Assembly: GCA_018398765.1 (NCBI GenBank)
Contig: JAHBMJ010005338.1
Coordinates: forward strand, 1 to 56,947
Origin: Chromera velia
Lineage: Eukaryota > Sar > Chromeraceae
Direction of reading: 5' to 3'
DNA length: 56,947 nucleotides
Position 1 is the first letter of the stretch. The number at the start of each line of letters is the position of its first letter. The notes under the pieces were generated by a model that worked only from the letters and a program-made list of their open reading frames with translations, made no database searches and had not been told where the DNA came from. The position numbers were made by a program, and so were the translations under genes. Shown one piece after another: positions 37,220 to 48,510 of this stretch.

Positions 37220-37620
37220 ATGCATTAATGCCTGTAAAGCCCGCGGCGTTTGTGGGTAAACGCCGCGGGGCCGCGGAGTGGCCCCACTCTGCCGCGGGGC
37301 GCCCTGCGGGCGCTCTGCGGCACGCCGCGGAGGAAAGTTTCCTCGTGTCTGCACCGCGCCGCGGAGCGACTTTCCAAGCTACTCTGTGCATATGGAGCCC
37401 CGATTCACAGACTTGTCAAAACACAGTGAAAACATGCATACCAAAGAGCCTCCCGAAAAATTTTGGTGCCTGCGGCGCAAATTGCTCGTTTTATTTCAAT
37501 ATATTGGCAGGGCGGGTGGGGGAGGGGCGGGGAAGGGTGCGCCGCCGCGGACCAAATTGAAGAGCCCCGCGGCGCAGCCGCGGGGCTCAAAATGGCGGCT
37601 TTACAGGCATTGCAATGCAT
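37220..37620. mobile_element. GC-rich MITE candidate with about 22-24 bp terminal inverted repeats
   Basis: The ends are inverted copies: AATGCCTGTAAAGCC at 37227-37241 against its reverse complement at 37597-37611. The match extends outward as ATGCATT with a 2-base indel. Inside each end is a GC-rich hairpin: CCGCGGCGTTT pairs with AAACGCCGCGG at 37240-37266, and another is near 37565-37586. There is no coding capacity. Composition is much more GC-rich than the flanks. Confidence 0.65.
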
Positions 37621-38742
37621 GCATGGCGCGGTTCAAGATCTCCGCGCGCGGCCGGCGTCTCCCCAATTTCTCCATTCTGCGCGAGTGGCTCAGAAAAGTG
37701 AAAACACGGGCCAGAAACCTTTCTCTAAGTGCCGGCCCCTATAAGCTCGAGCAAACTTTCCGGGGCGAAACAACACATCACAGATTATCTCGCAGTCAGC
37801 CGTCTACGCAGATCATGCATCGATGATTCTGATCGACAATCCATTGTCGATTGTAGTTTCTGACAACTTTCTGTCGCGGACAGACTGTTTCCAAAGGGGT
37901 GATTGGAAGTGACGCGATCATATATACTCGAACGCCCCCGGTTTGATTTCAAAGCAGGGAAATGCTTCGAACCCGTGGTTGCAGCGCATTTCCATCGATG
38001 CGGTCGAAGAGATTGTTCTCTGGGTGAGCAACACTACTTTCACAGTTTCCGCAGGTCATTCCATCAAGAGATTGGCATATTTAAGCCGATCAGATCGTCT
38101 GAGGCCTGAGGACGATCGAAACACTTGCGCTTTCAGTTTGTTCGAGTGCTTTCCTCAGCATAAAGGAGGGGAAAGACAAGAAGTATGAGGTGGGATATTT
38201 TCTTCGAAGGAGACTGCCCTTCGCGAGCAGGCTCCCAGAAAAGCATCCCTCTTGGGTCCATTCAGCAAAGCGGGGAGGAGCCAAGCTTTGATTATCTTCA
38301 CCAGCGCTGCTCAGACATTTGGAGGTCGAGGTCATCAAATACAATCAATGCAATTGAGTGTCTGCAAGACAAGAAGGAAAACAAGGAGGGAGAAGCCGAC
38401 GGTCTGAAGAAAGCGACAGCGGAGATGCAACCGATCCGACTCAAATTGGTTTCTCTCCGTTTCTCTCCTCTCATACCAGGACTGCAAGAGGTGTCCCGTT
38501 CAATGTGGATTAGGAACGAGGCAGAGCTTGCAGTTGCCCGAGAGTATTGTGATTCAATCGAATCGTGTGGTGGAGGGCAGCACAAAAAAACGCACCACTT
38601 GGAAATTTGTCCGTATGTTCCCTCTCTGTCGCTTCCTTCGCCCCTCGCTCTTTCTCATATCGCCTCCAATTTGCCGTCCTCGCTCCTGCCGCCAGCTGCA
38701 AACAGAATCCAGCGAGAACCCTCAAAAGGATGTCACACAGCG

Positions 38743-41367
38743 ATGGCCCCAGATCCCGAAAGAGAGGAAGACCCGGGGCTGAACAGCAGAAATGACACGA
38801 ATCTCAAGGCAGACGCTGCTTGTCTTGAAGCCCTGCACAGAAGAAAACAACGAACCGCAGCTGCTTTGACAGCCCTCGGCCACAGTTACACACCGCTCAA
38901 TGATAAGAACGCCTCCAAAGCAGCTGCCCGGGGAAAAAGTGACCCCTCCCCTCCCCACGTAGAAGCCCTCTCGAAGAAAGCATTCCCCCCAAGGACTATC
39001 ACAGGGTCAACGAACACCACTGCAACCCAGACGGAGACGGATGAAAATGCTGAACTCAGGGATGAGGGAGAAGGAAACGGTCGCCGAAGAGGAAGAGAAA
39101 GGGAAAGAGAGCAAAGAGAACAAATTCCACTCGGAGCACATCGAAATCAGCAGGTGCAGCGGAGAGACGTTATCTCCCTCATGTTCAAGGTGGCTGACCT
39201 GACTCTCAAAGTTTTCATCGCCTGCGCATTTGTCATCACCTTGCTTACATTGGTGGGTTGCCGCTTTGGTTAGCGGTTCGGTTGCTCCGTTCTCATTCTC
39301 TTTTCCTCTCTTCTCTTCTTTTCTGTTGGATTGCGGCTGTTATCAGTTCGTTTCTGACTTCTCCTGTTTCGTACCCCAACTCTGACTTTCTTGTTTGATC
39401 CCCTGCCTTCGGGAAAAAAGGGGCAGGAAGGAAGGAGAGATTTGATTGTGCGGTTTGAAGGGAATGCGGCGATACGGAGAGACAGACAGGCACAAAAGAT
39501 TGAATCAAGAAAGAAAGAAAAAAAAGAAAAAAGAAACAAACAAACAGACAAAGAAGGAAGGAAAGAAAGAGAGAAAGAGAGAAAGAAAAAAAAGAGAAAA
39601 GAAAAAAGGAAGGAAGGAAAGAGAGAAAGAAAGCGAGTACAGAAGAGAAGAGAAGTGAAGGAAAGAACCGTAGTGCAGCAGGTGCGGCATCAAATTCCTT
39701 CCTTCCTTCCTTCCGATTTGCTTGCTTGAGTGCTTGCAGGTTTTCCTCACTCTGTTCATACACCACATGACCGAGACAGGGAGCATAGACAAATCAGGCA
39801 CCAACACCGGCGCCATTCTCCGGGCTCTCGATATCCTTCCTGAGTATCTGCTTCTTCCGGCCCTCAGCCGTGCCTCTCAACAGGCCTCAGAAGCTTTCAC
39901 GGTCACCCTCATGGAGGAGGCAGGGCTGGAAGTTGACGAGGAACTCCAGTCTGTGATGTCCTCACGGTTCAAGAGGAGGGAAAGGAGAAGGGCCAAGAGA
40001 GGAAGAGGGAAGAATGGAGGAGGACAGACGGGAACGGAGGTCGGCATTTTCTCTCTCTCTACCCTCTTTCTTTGTGTCTCTTTCTTTGTGACTCCCCCTC
40101 TTTCTCTGTGTGTGTGTGTTAGATAGGTATCTCTTTGTCTCTTTCCGTGTATATTCTTTTGATCTCTTCTCTATCTTTCCGCTTTTCCTCTTTTCTTTCC
40201 CAGTCTGCTTCTCTAATTTTCTTCCGTTCCGAACGAGAGAGAGAGAGGGACAGAGGGAGAGAGACTGGGCGCCGATCCACTCCCGATTTCCTTTTGCTAA
40301 CCTATGCGTGATTCCTGCAATGGTCGCTTCCATCTTGAGAAGTCAACTGAAAGAAGCAGAGAGGAAGGGAAGGGAAAAACGGAACGCACAGCCCCCCCTC
40401 ACCGGCCTCTCTCTGTGAGCTCTCCCAGGTGACTTATGCCAAAGAAGGGCTCGAAGAAGCTTCCCAGGTTGCGCATCTGTCGATCAATTTTCACCTTCCT
40501 TCCTTCCTTCCTTCTTTCCTTCCTTCCTTCCTTTGTCTGTCTGCATGTCCTGCAGGGCCAGAGCGAAATGGCGGCAAGGCATTTGTTGGTTCGAATGCGT
40601 GACAGAGGAGTGAGTCTGCCCATCACCGATTTTCTCTTCAACTTTTGTCCTTTCTTTCAGAAGAGAAAAAAAGAAGGAGGAAAAAGCCTATGGAGTCCCT
40701 CTCGACATTCAATTTACGCTTGAGGACTCATTTTTGTGATGAGGTCTTAGTATGGGTGCCTCCAATGACTTCCATTTGTTTCTTCCTTCTTGCGACCTGG
40801 CTCGACTCTCTTTTTACAAAAGGCTGCCCCAACACTCATAGGTATCTCTCTCTCTCTTTTTTTTTTTCTGTCCCTGTCTTTGTTTAGCCATGTATCTGTC
40901 TATTGCTTCACAAAATGATTTTCTTCCTTTTCCTCAATGTCATCCATCCATGTGCATGCATTCAGGTCCAGAACCTGAGGGTCGATGCCGCCGATCTCGC
41001 TGCCTTGTCCGCATCAGTCCCGGATGGCAGCGCTGTGGGGGTCGTTAGCGCCTCTTTGAATGAGTTTCTTCCCCCCATCCGCGGAGAGGGGAGGGGAGAC
41101 GGAGGGGGGCGATCCGATTTTGCCCAAGGGGGGTCTTTCTTCGTTGGGGGCCTGGGACCATTGAGCGTGGCATTCCGACCTGGAGCGAAACACAAAAAAC
41201 CACGACTGGAAATATTGTAAGTGAGTCATTCAGCCAGCCAGTCAGCCAGTCAGACCGCCTTTCGAGGCAGCATCAATAAACCGCACACACACCGTTAGAG
41301 AGACAGACAGATAGACTGATACAGAAAGGCAGACCGAGAGACAGACAGACAGACAGAAAGCTAACCA

Positions 41368-41409
<42 letters not shown>

Positions 41410-43560
41410 TTACAGTATGCATCAATGCAGTGTATGCTCAGTAAGGTATGCCGCAGAATGTCTTCGGGTGGTTCCATTTTTCCTCTCTTGGTCTCTTTGC
41501 TTTCAGTAAAAATTTGTGCAGGGGTCGGCTCCCGGGTCTCTTTGGTTCTTTTTTTTTTATTCGTCTCCTGGCTTCTCTCACTCCTGCGTGTCACATTTGT
41601 TTTTGCCTTTTGCCTCTTCTTCTCCGCCTTCTCTCTCGCACTGTTTCGCTTTCTCTCTCTCTGTACGTATATGGATGTGTATATGTATATTGGTGCGTAT
41701 ATGTATATATGCATATTTACATTATCTGGTGCAGCATTCCCAATCAAGTCCGGTCTTTTGCTCAGGGCTCGGAACGGCTCGAGACGGCACTCAGAGGGGA
41801 AGGCGAAGACAACCGGGCAGACAGGGGGGGCAGCAGGTTCCAGTGGGGGGGAGAGGATCGTCAGACAGCAGAACCCCCGTATGTGGTCCCTGTACATTCT
41901 GCGGCGGTGTCGGTGAATTTCAACTCGATCGTGGGCACAGAGAGGGAGACAGTCGGGTCGGGTGTGCACGGGGCTGCTTTCGCGCGGAAAGAATTTTATC
42001 TTCTGAGTGAAAACTCCCACGACGGGGCAGAGGGAGGGGGCGGCGGGGTCGTGCAGAATGTTGAGAATGGATGGCAGATTGCCTTCGCTTTGGATTCGGC
42101 CTTTCTGAATAGAGGTCTGTCTGTCTGTCTGTCTACTTTCTTTCACCTGCCTCTTAGTGCCTCTTTGGTGCGATTATACGATGAAAATAGTCCCCCCCCC
42201 ATTGGAGTTGAAAGGCGCTGCATGTCCATGATGTCACACACACACTCTGTCGTTTGTAGCTTTTTTGAAACCCCTTTCCGGGATTTCGGAGACTTCTTTT
42301 CTTGAAGCACTGCACCCGTCCTTTTGACAGCTTCTTTCTTTCTTTCTTTCGGTCAGCGGCCCCGCCCTTTACTTTCTTTATTTTTTCATCTGTTCCTTTC
42401 ACTTCACAGGCTTCGTTTTGTTTTCGTCTTTCCATGTGTTCGTTCGTCTCTCTCTTAGCGAATGCGGGATTGCGTGCGTGCGTGAGTGTGTGAGTGACGG
42501 AGTGAGTGTGATCTTTTTGACTCTGCAGTGGTGGGACTGAACAGTGAGCCCACTGGAGGGTGGCGGCTGGTGGCTCGGGATCGGGTGATATCTGATGATA
42601 ACTGCCCGAACTTGAAGAACGTCTGGGGCATCCCTTCGAGAGAGGAATGCCTCAAAGCATGCGAACAGCTGAACAGGGACCTTGATAGAAAGATGCCGGA
42701 GACGGCAGGGTGGGCACGGTGCACGGCTGTGAATTTCGGGACCTCGTACAGAGACGGTCTGTGTGTGTTGCGCGGTTGCGCTTCGGGTTTCTTGCGGTCC
42801 TTGTCAAAAGAGGCAGTTCCCTCTTCCTGGGGGTCCATTGGGGAGGGCCTGCGTCTCCCTCGGTACCCGGGATTTGAGGTCTGGTCTGCTCTGACATGGA
42901 TCCAGTCCCTTCGGTTTGCCGTCTCTGTGGACATTGTCAATGTGAGTGAGTGTTTAGGGAGGGACGGAGGGAGAGAGGGAGTGACCGTCGGTCACACAGT
43001 CAGTCGGTCAGTCAGTCAGTCAGTCAGCCAGCCAGAGAGACCTTCAATTAATCAGACCGTCAACCCATTACATTGCAACCGTTAACTGAAACTCCTTTTA
43101 AGAGGGAACGACCCAGAAAATCGGGAGGGAGGGACGGATGTGTTGATGGTCGGAGAAAGGTCTCTGTTTGTGCATTTCCCTCCCGCCTGTTTGTGTTCCT
43201 TCCACTTGATGGTTATGACCCTTTTTGGCTCTTCTTCACAGCGGTGCTTCATTTGGGCGCATTCTCTCTTGTCCCCTTATCTCTGAACGGACGGACGTGC
43301 AGGACGGGTCTCCTCTGGCTTTCGAGGCCTCCACGCTCCCTGTCGGAATCTCTCAGCAGCAAGGGACGCCAGGTCAAGCCCCCCATGATCAGACTGATGC
43401 CAGAGGGCTTATGGACAGTCCTGACAGCGAACACGGCAACAAACAGAAGGCGCAGAACACCAGACAGGCTGGAGGGGCCTACGCAGTTACTGATGACGGC
43501 TCTGCTTTGTCTGTCTCTGGGGTGGAGAGACTCGAGGCAGCCGCACGCAAACGTGGATGA
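38743..43560 (+). CDS. Type II single-pass membrane protein with a PAN/apple-like cysteine segment (8 exons)
   Basis: Exons: 38743-39252, 39740-40039, 40429-40467, 40556-40609, 40966-41216, 41735-42114, 42529-42941, 43303-43560; all phases agree, about 734 residues. I do not recognise the whole protein. Residues 1-150 are polar and charged. A roughly 25-residue hydrophobic segment (LKVFIACAFVITLLTL joined by splicing to VFLTLFI) is the only membrane span, with Arg residues on its N-side favouring a cytosolic N-terminus. A multibasic patch (FKRRERRRAKRGRGK) follows near residue 255. Exon 7 holds six cysteines in PAN/apple-like spacing (NC...EECLKAC...ARC...GLC...RGC), a fold that binds protein or carbohydrate. 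The start is uncertain: the frame is open back to 38185. The last exon could instead start at 43242, giving an early stop at 43286. Exon 3 is only 39 nt. Confidence 0.6.
39500..39660 (+). repeat. Purine (GAAA/GGAA) microsatellite in intron 1 of the membrane-protein gene
   Basis: Nearly pure A/G sequence on the + strand, followed at 39,699-39,714 by a CTTC run. Confidence 0.85.
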
Positions 43561-46237
43561 TATTTAATAGTTATGAGCCCAGTTCAGTATGAGTCAGACA
43601 AACTCTGCCTGCCGGCCTCCCCGGCCAGATGTGAGGTACAAGCATGAAGGTTACAAAAGCGGCGCCATGCTGGGAGATGAAGGGAAACTTGTCTGCAAGC
43701 TGCGAAAGCTGCATCATTCTTCTACCTGCTAGTAGCTGGTACAAGCTTGAAGCTTAGCTTCTAAATGGTTTTTAAGGATTAAACGGTTTGTCTAAGATGA
43801 ATATTTCATGATTCATGAATCATTGATAATAGATATATATAGAGATATATATGTTTACTTCATTTTAAAACTTTAGAGTGTTAAAGGGCAAAAGAGAGAG
43901 CTATAGAGACAGAGGCTCTGCACGTAGGCTATGACTATGACTATGACGCGCCATCGTCATCCATATCCAGAGCTGACTGGATACTTCTAACGTTAAGCAG
44001 GGAAAAGTTGTTATTTTCTAGGATGCCATGCTATACTGCCTGAATCACGTAGGCATAAGGTTACAAAAGTAATAGAGGATGCATGCTACCGCTCCACCCC
44101 TGCCCTTTCAAAGGCTTGTCACTCTGCTTTTCACTCGTACTTCGTCAAATAAAATCCTAGGCGTCGGCTAAAAAAAAAAAAAAAGAAAAAAAGTAAGCGA
44201 TCAAAGGAGATCTTTTTTTTTTCCTTTTTTTTTTACTTTTCTACTCTAAACAACACTTAACAACAGTTATGCAACACATGAACAATACCTTTGTAACACT
44301 TGAACAACAGTTGTTTGACTGAAAAAGAAAAAAAAAAGAAAAAAAGTAAAGGCTTTTAGGGGATCTTTTTTTTTTTTTAGCCGGCGCCTAGAGAAAATCA
44401 AGTATAATCTTATCTTATCCTGGGACCGTAATTAATTCAAATACATCCATGTTTGTCGGCATTTAGTAGTAGTGCCACTTACAATGGTTTTAAAGTGCAA
44501 GGTAAGAAATGCTTGTGTTATGATAAGATGTATCATTGCATGTATACGTGCATCTAGGCGTGCATCGTGTGGAGTAATATACATGAATATATGGTGCGAG
44601 GCAGACATCAAATAACTGACACACAGGTCTAGGACTCCTACAAATACAATGTAATGCTGTAATCCTATAATCCTGAGTGCTTTTATTTCATAATAATCAT
44701 AAATAATTTCTTTTATCGATCACATAATCATCATCATATGCGCCATCGCCATTGGCCTATAAATTGGGCTATAATAGGCATCTAGCGTTCGGCAGGTCAC
44801 TGGCATAACTTGCCGCATAAGACACAAAGCAGATATTAGAAAACAGACGGTTAGATTTAATAATTTCCTCTGAAAAATCCTTCATTTTACAAAAAGTCAT
44901 GACATTGTATCAGACTGTAAATTAAATTACTAGCTTTAGAAAAGACTATAGAAAAATGATCATACTACTATTTTTAGGATGATCACCACGCATCTAGCCA
45001 GACATTATACGACATATATATTGTTGATCACTGCGCGCTATGTACAACACACTAACAGTGGTCACTTTAACATGATTCATGGAGACAGTTTTGGAAAGTC
45101 AGATCAGTCTGAGAAACGCGATTCGAAACATGCAGAAAAACAAAACATGTGAAGAAGGAATGCTCACAAGTTTTGCCTGCACAAAATATTCAGACAAATC
45201 GCTTCAGCTTTTTAAAGGTGCACATTCGATCGATTTGGATTAACGGATCGGGACAGACTTCACTCCGCAGCATGGACCCAGACTATTCATCCGAGTCCTT
45301 GCACCGCTTTACACTTTACGTTGCACAGGGCAGCGAGGATGTCTCAAGGCCGCCGTGCATCTGCATGGCTGAATTTTTCTGTCGGAGTGCAACTGGCAGG
45401 CGGCTTCTCTCAAGAATTATTTTTTGCTGGATCGATTGACGCATGCATGATCTCCTACTCACTCTCTCCGCCCTCGCACTCTCCATGCATCGTTTGATAA
45501 TGTTCCAAACGTATTCCCCCATCCCCAGGCCACTGCTACGATTCCCTCGATCCAATTCAACCAACCGGCTCACCCACTTCTCGGACTACTTGCTTCCCCT
45601 TGCCCACTCACTCGCGGTTAAATTCCGTGAGACTCCCTAATATCAACTTCAGCAGCATCCCCCTCTTCTTCTTCTTCTCCCTCCACGCGACCTCGAACCC
45701 TCCTTGCCCGTTCCCCTTCCTCGGAAACTTTGTCCACACAGGCCTGATCTCTCTTCGCACCCAAAATTCCGGTCATCCTTTGGGATGCACATCGGAGAGG
45801 CGAACCGGGCAACCCGCCTGAGTGCATGGGCGAGAGAGAGCGCCTCAGAGGTCAAATGGACACTCAGACATTGACAAAGAAGAAGACCATGATTTTGGAA
45901 CACATACGCATCTTTATCCCATCTGATCAATCTGTTGAAGAATGAAGCGGGCTTAATTGTGTTTGACAACTAACTGGCACAACTCTGACGTCGGCGACGT
46001 TCCTGCCGCTGAGGAACGTTGACAGATCGAGTGGTGCAAACACCGCAAACAAGTAGACGAAAAATGACAATTCATTTCGGAGAGTTGCACAAACAAGTCA
46101 AAGACAGAGACAGAGAGGTACACGGAGACCTCATAGAAGTGCAAAAAGAACAGACGAAAAATTTCGGAATCACCGTTGGAGGAGACGGTCTATGGAACAC
46201 AAAAGGACATGCAGTTGAATGAACAGTCCATTGATCC
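43561..46237. other. AT-rich intergenic repeat region, no supported gene
   Basis: 43,730-45,100 is AT-rich without long frames. It contains poly-A/poly-T blocks and a small inverted-repeat element at 44157-44391. 45,140-46,237 is less AT-rich but holds only short ORFs with no domain. Confidence 0.45.
44157..44391. mobile_element. 235-bp foldback/MITE candidate
   Basis: The left end CTAGGCGTCGGCTAAAAAA (from 44157) is an inverted copy of the right end TTTTTTAGCCGGCGCCTAG (to 44391), with one mismatch and an indel-like run difference. Inside, AAAAAGTAA...GGGATCTTTTT is repeated directly near 44,188 and 44,340. The hexamer AAAATC abuts the left end and lies 2 bp beyond the right end, a possible but imperfect target duplication. 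Confidence 0.6.
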
Positions 46238-47632
46238 TCAGGACCACAGACAGTTGCGTTCAGTACTGGCTAACTGACCTGGAGGAGTCGCGAGGCACGC
46301 CTCCCTTGCAGCTTTCAGGAACGGATGTTCGGAAAGATCCTCCACACCCCCTCTGCCTGTTTCTCGTCCCCTCCTCACCACAACAACGCCGTCTCCGTCT
46401 CCCCGAAGCCCATCGAAGCAGTCTCCGGAGACTTCGGAAAGGCACTTCTGTGCAGAAAATCCCCCTGTCTGCATCCCACCCCTCGCAGGCAAACCCTCAC
46501 AGCCGTCCCTATCGACAGACGCCAACCTAGTAGTACGGGTGGGAGAATGCCTCTCGCACTCCCCCTCCCGCAACCCCTCCCCCTTTCGACCTTCGTCTTC
46601 TTCACTGTCGTGGGCCTCCGAACGTTCAGGCATCTCACGAAGGCGTCGCCAAATTTGGAATCGATCATCCATGCCAGTGTCTGACTGACTCTCCGATGCA
46701 CCCCCCCCTTCTGATCCCGACCCTGAAGCTGCTGACCCAGAATCAGATTCCGGATCATCGTCTCTCCCACACCTGCGCCACGCAGGACCTCTGACTGCCT
46801 CGAACTGCAAAACCCACCCGGCCTGAAGCTCTCGGAAGAACCCCTTGTCGGCACAACAACCACTGGGCCCCTCACCGCAGTAGAACACAAAACGGCCCCG
46901 GAAAGATTGGAGCGCCTCCTCTGCGAATCCCCAGACCGGCCAGCAAATCGTCAGAACGTCAGCAGCGCTGAACGTCTGCACGGCCAGCTGGGCGTCCATT
47001 TCCTTCACCCCCAACTCCCTCATTTGCTCCATGAATCGAGAGCTCGTGCAGTACGTGCTTTCGAAAACGTCGGTGAGTATGAATTCAGCGTTGACGTCTG
47101 AGAGACGGCAAGCCGTGCGCAGAAGACGAGAAAAGTAAGCGAGACCTGCGCCGACCTCAAGAACGTTTGGAGGGGCGTCTCGCTTGTCTGCTATGCCTTT
47201 CAGCACTTCAACTGCGGCTTGGATGTCGGTGAAGGCACAGAGCGTCCACCCTGCCGCCCTGTTCCACCGACGACGCGACCGCTTGTGGGTCTGCCAGTCT
47301 TCCCGCTGCATTTTGTCAATTTCCTCTAAATTTCCTTCCAGAGCCTCCTGCATTGCTGCAAGGGACTCAAACTCTGTGGAAGTATTCAGGGCGAAGGGGG
47401 TGTCTTCCTCGGTGGAGGAGAAACTGTCGCTGCTCATGCTGGAGTCTGAGAGCAAAGAGGATCTGCTCGACCTGTCTGCTGAATTACTGTCGCAGCAGGA
47501 CGACTGAGCACAACACTCAACGCAGCGGCACGCACCCTTTCCATTGTCGGAAGGGGGGCTGCCTAGCTTTTCGGAGAAGTTACTTGGAAATGTCTGCTCC
47601 TCGGGTGCAAAGGAGGGACTGCCTTGTGACAT
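46238..47632 (-). CDS. SAM-dependent methyltransferase-like protein, intronless, 464 aa
   Basis: The N-terminal 100 residues are Ser/Glu-rich with an early Cys cluster (CRCVECCAQSSCC). The central domain has a glycine-rich motif I (PNVLEVGAGLAYFSRLL, about residues 153-169), then AEFILTDVFES and a segment ICWPVWGFAEEALQSFRGR followed by FVFYCGEGPSGC. This CWP...aL..F.G...y.GEG...G arrangement occurs in a family of uncharacterised methyltransferase-fold proteins of protists and fungi (family knowledge). The last 160 residues are acidic and Ser/Gly-rich, probably disordered. The substrate is unknown. It starts at ATG 47632 and is divergent from the dioxygenase gene at 48511. Confidence 0.65.
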   Translation of the reverse strand: MSQGSPSFAPEEQTFPSNFSEKLGSPPSDNGKGACRCVECCAQSSCCDSNSADRSSRSSLLSDSSMSSDSFSSTEEDTPFALNTSTEFESLAAMQEALEGNLEEIDKMQREDWQTHKRSRRRWNRAAGWTLCAFTDIQAAVEVLKGIADKRDAPPNVLEVGAGLAYFSRLLRTACRLSDVNAEFILTDVFESTYCTSSRFMEQMRELGVKEMDAQLAVQTFSAADVLTICWPVWGFAEEALQSFRGRFVFYCGEGPSGCCADKGFFRELQAGWVLQFEAVRGPAWRRCGRDDDPESDSGSAASGSGSEGGGASESQSDTGMDDRFQIWRRLREMPERSEAHDSEEDEGRKGEGLREGECERHSPTRTTRLASVDRDGCEGLPARGGMQTGGFSAQKCLSEVSGDCFDGLRGDGDGVVVVRRGRETGRGGVEDLSEHPFLKAAREACLATPPGQLASTERNCLWS

Positions 47633-48510
47633 CGTTGGACTTCACTGTTCACTCAGAAAGGTTGGCTTCCAAATGAGGCGCGTGAAAGGCAATGACTGTT
47701 GGCTCCAGTCTCACTGTCTTTTAATTCACTGTTTCTGGCTGTATTTGATGACACAACAACAAAATACCAGAGGATCCAAAACTTCGGAACACGAACGATG
47801 CCTATTCTCAAAATGGTGAGGAGACTCAAAAAGCTGATTTAATTTCGTTCTTCGAAGTCTCTTCAAATTCAACCGAGCTATAGCTACGATTTTAAAATTG
47901 GGACCAAGAGGGCCCATGCAGTTACACGCACGATCACGCACAAGCAAAGCGCGCGGTTTAACCGTTTCAGCCCCGGCATCCTTCCGTGGCCAGTTGGAGG
48001 AGAGGGCCCCGCGAATATACCCGGGCGGGCCGGGGCGGCTCCGTACATGCGCATGCGGCCGCACCATTGCAGTCACTCAGTGACACGCAATGATTGAACC
48101 CTTCGTGATCAAAACGCATTGAACCCTTCTGCTTGTGAGAGGTGAAGCGATGTGGAGGGTAGCACAACAAAAGTGCTCTGCAGACCACGGTTGTACGTAG
48201 TTCCTTCCACTGAACGGCTCTGAGACTGAGAGTGAGACGGACTGCATTGCATCAACTTTTTGGAGACGGCCACGCGTTTGTGAGACGGTCAATCACCCAT
48301 GAGTGCTGCAAGCAGCGAAATTAGGGAGCCTGACGGTCAGCACTCTGAAATAAACGCAGGAACGCCTGTCGACTTATCTTTGACAGTGTCGTTCCTTGTT
48401 TTCTGGATTACTTCTGTGTGGAGAAACGGTCACTCCGACTAACTCGTCTAAGTGTCCCCGTACCTCCTCTGTCCGTCTCCCTTGTGACTGACTGATCTCA
48501 AGGGGCTCCC
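47633..48510. promoter_or_regulatory. Shared intergenic region between two divergent genes
   Basis: 878 bp between head-to-head start codons, so it must hold both promoters. I see no TATA box or known motif. A GC-rich stretch lies near 47,960-48,065. The assignment rests on position only. Confidence 0.4.

Larger units (their letters stand above)
35587..38742. other. Intergenic region with small repeats, no supported gene
   Basis: No domain or coherent exon series is seen. It contains a CAGA-linked element at 36032-36122, the GC-rich inverted-repeat element at 37220-37620, and a 9-bp-arm palindrome at 37832-37851. An open frame runs from 38185 into the membrane-protein gene and may be its 5' untranslated region or an N-terminal extension. 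Confidence 0.4.

Noticed and set aside
38185..38742. N-terminal extension of the membrane protein
   Set aside because: The frame is open but the sequence is weakly protein-like, so I placed the start at 38743; the extension is not excluded.
41448..42305. 285-codon ORF taken as a separate gene
   Set aside because: Its coding-like part is exon 6 of the membrane-protein gene; the rest is intron read-through with pyrimidine-rich sequence.
43242..43286. Alternative last exon of the membrane protein
   Set aside because: It joins in phase but gives only 14 codons and an acceptor CACAG; the TGCAG acceptor at 43302 gives a longer open exon.
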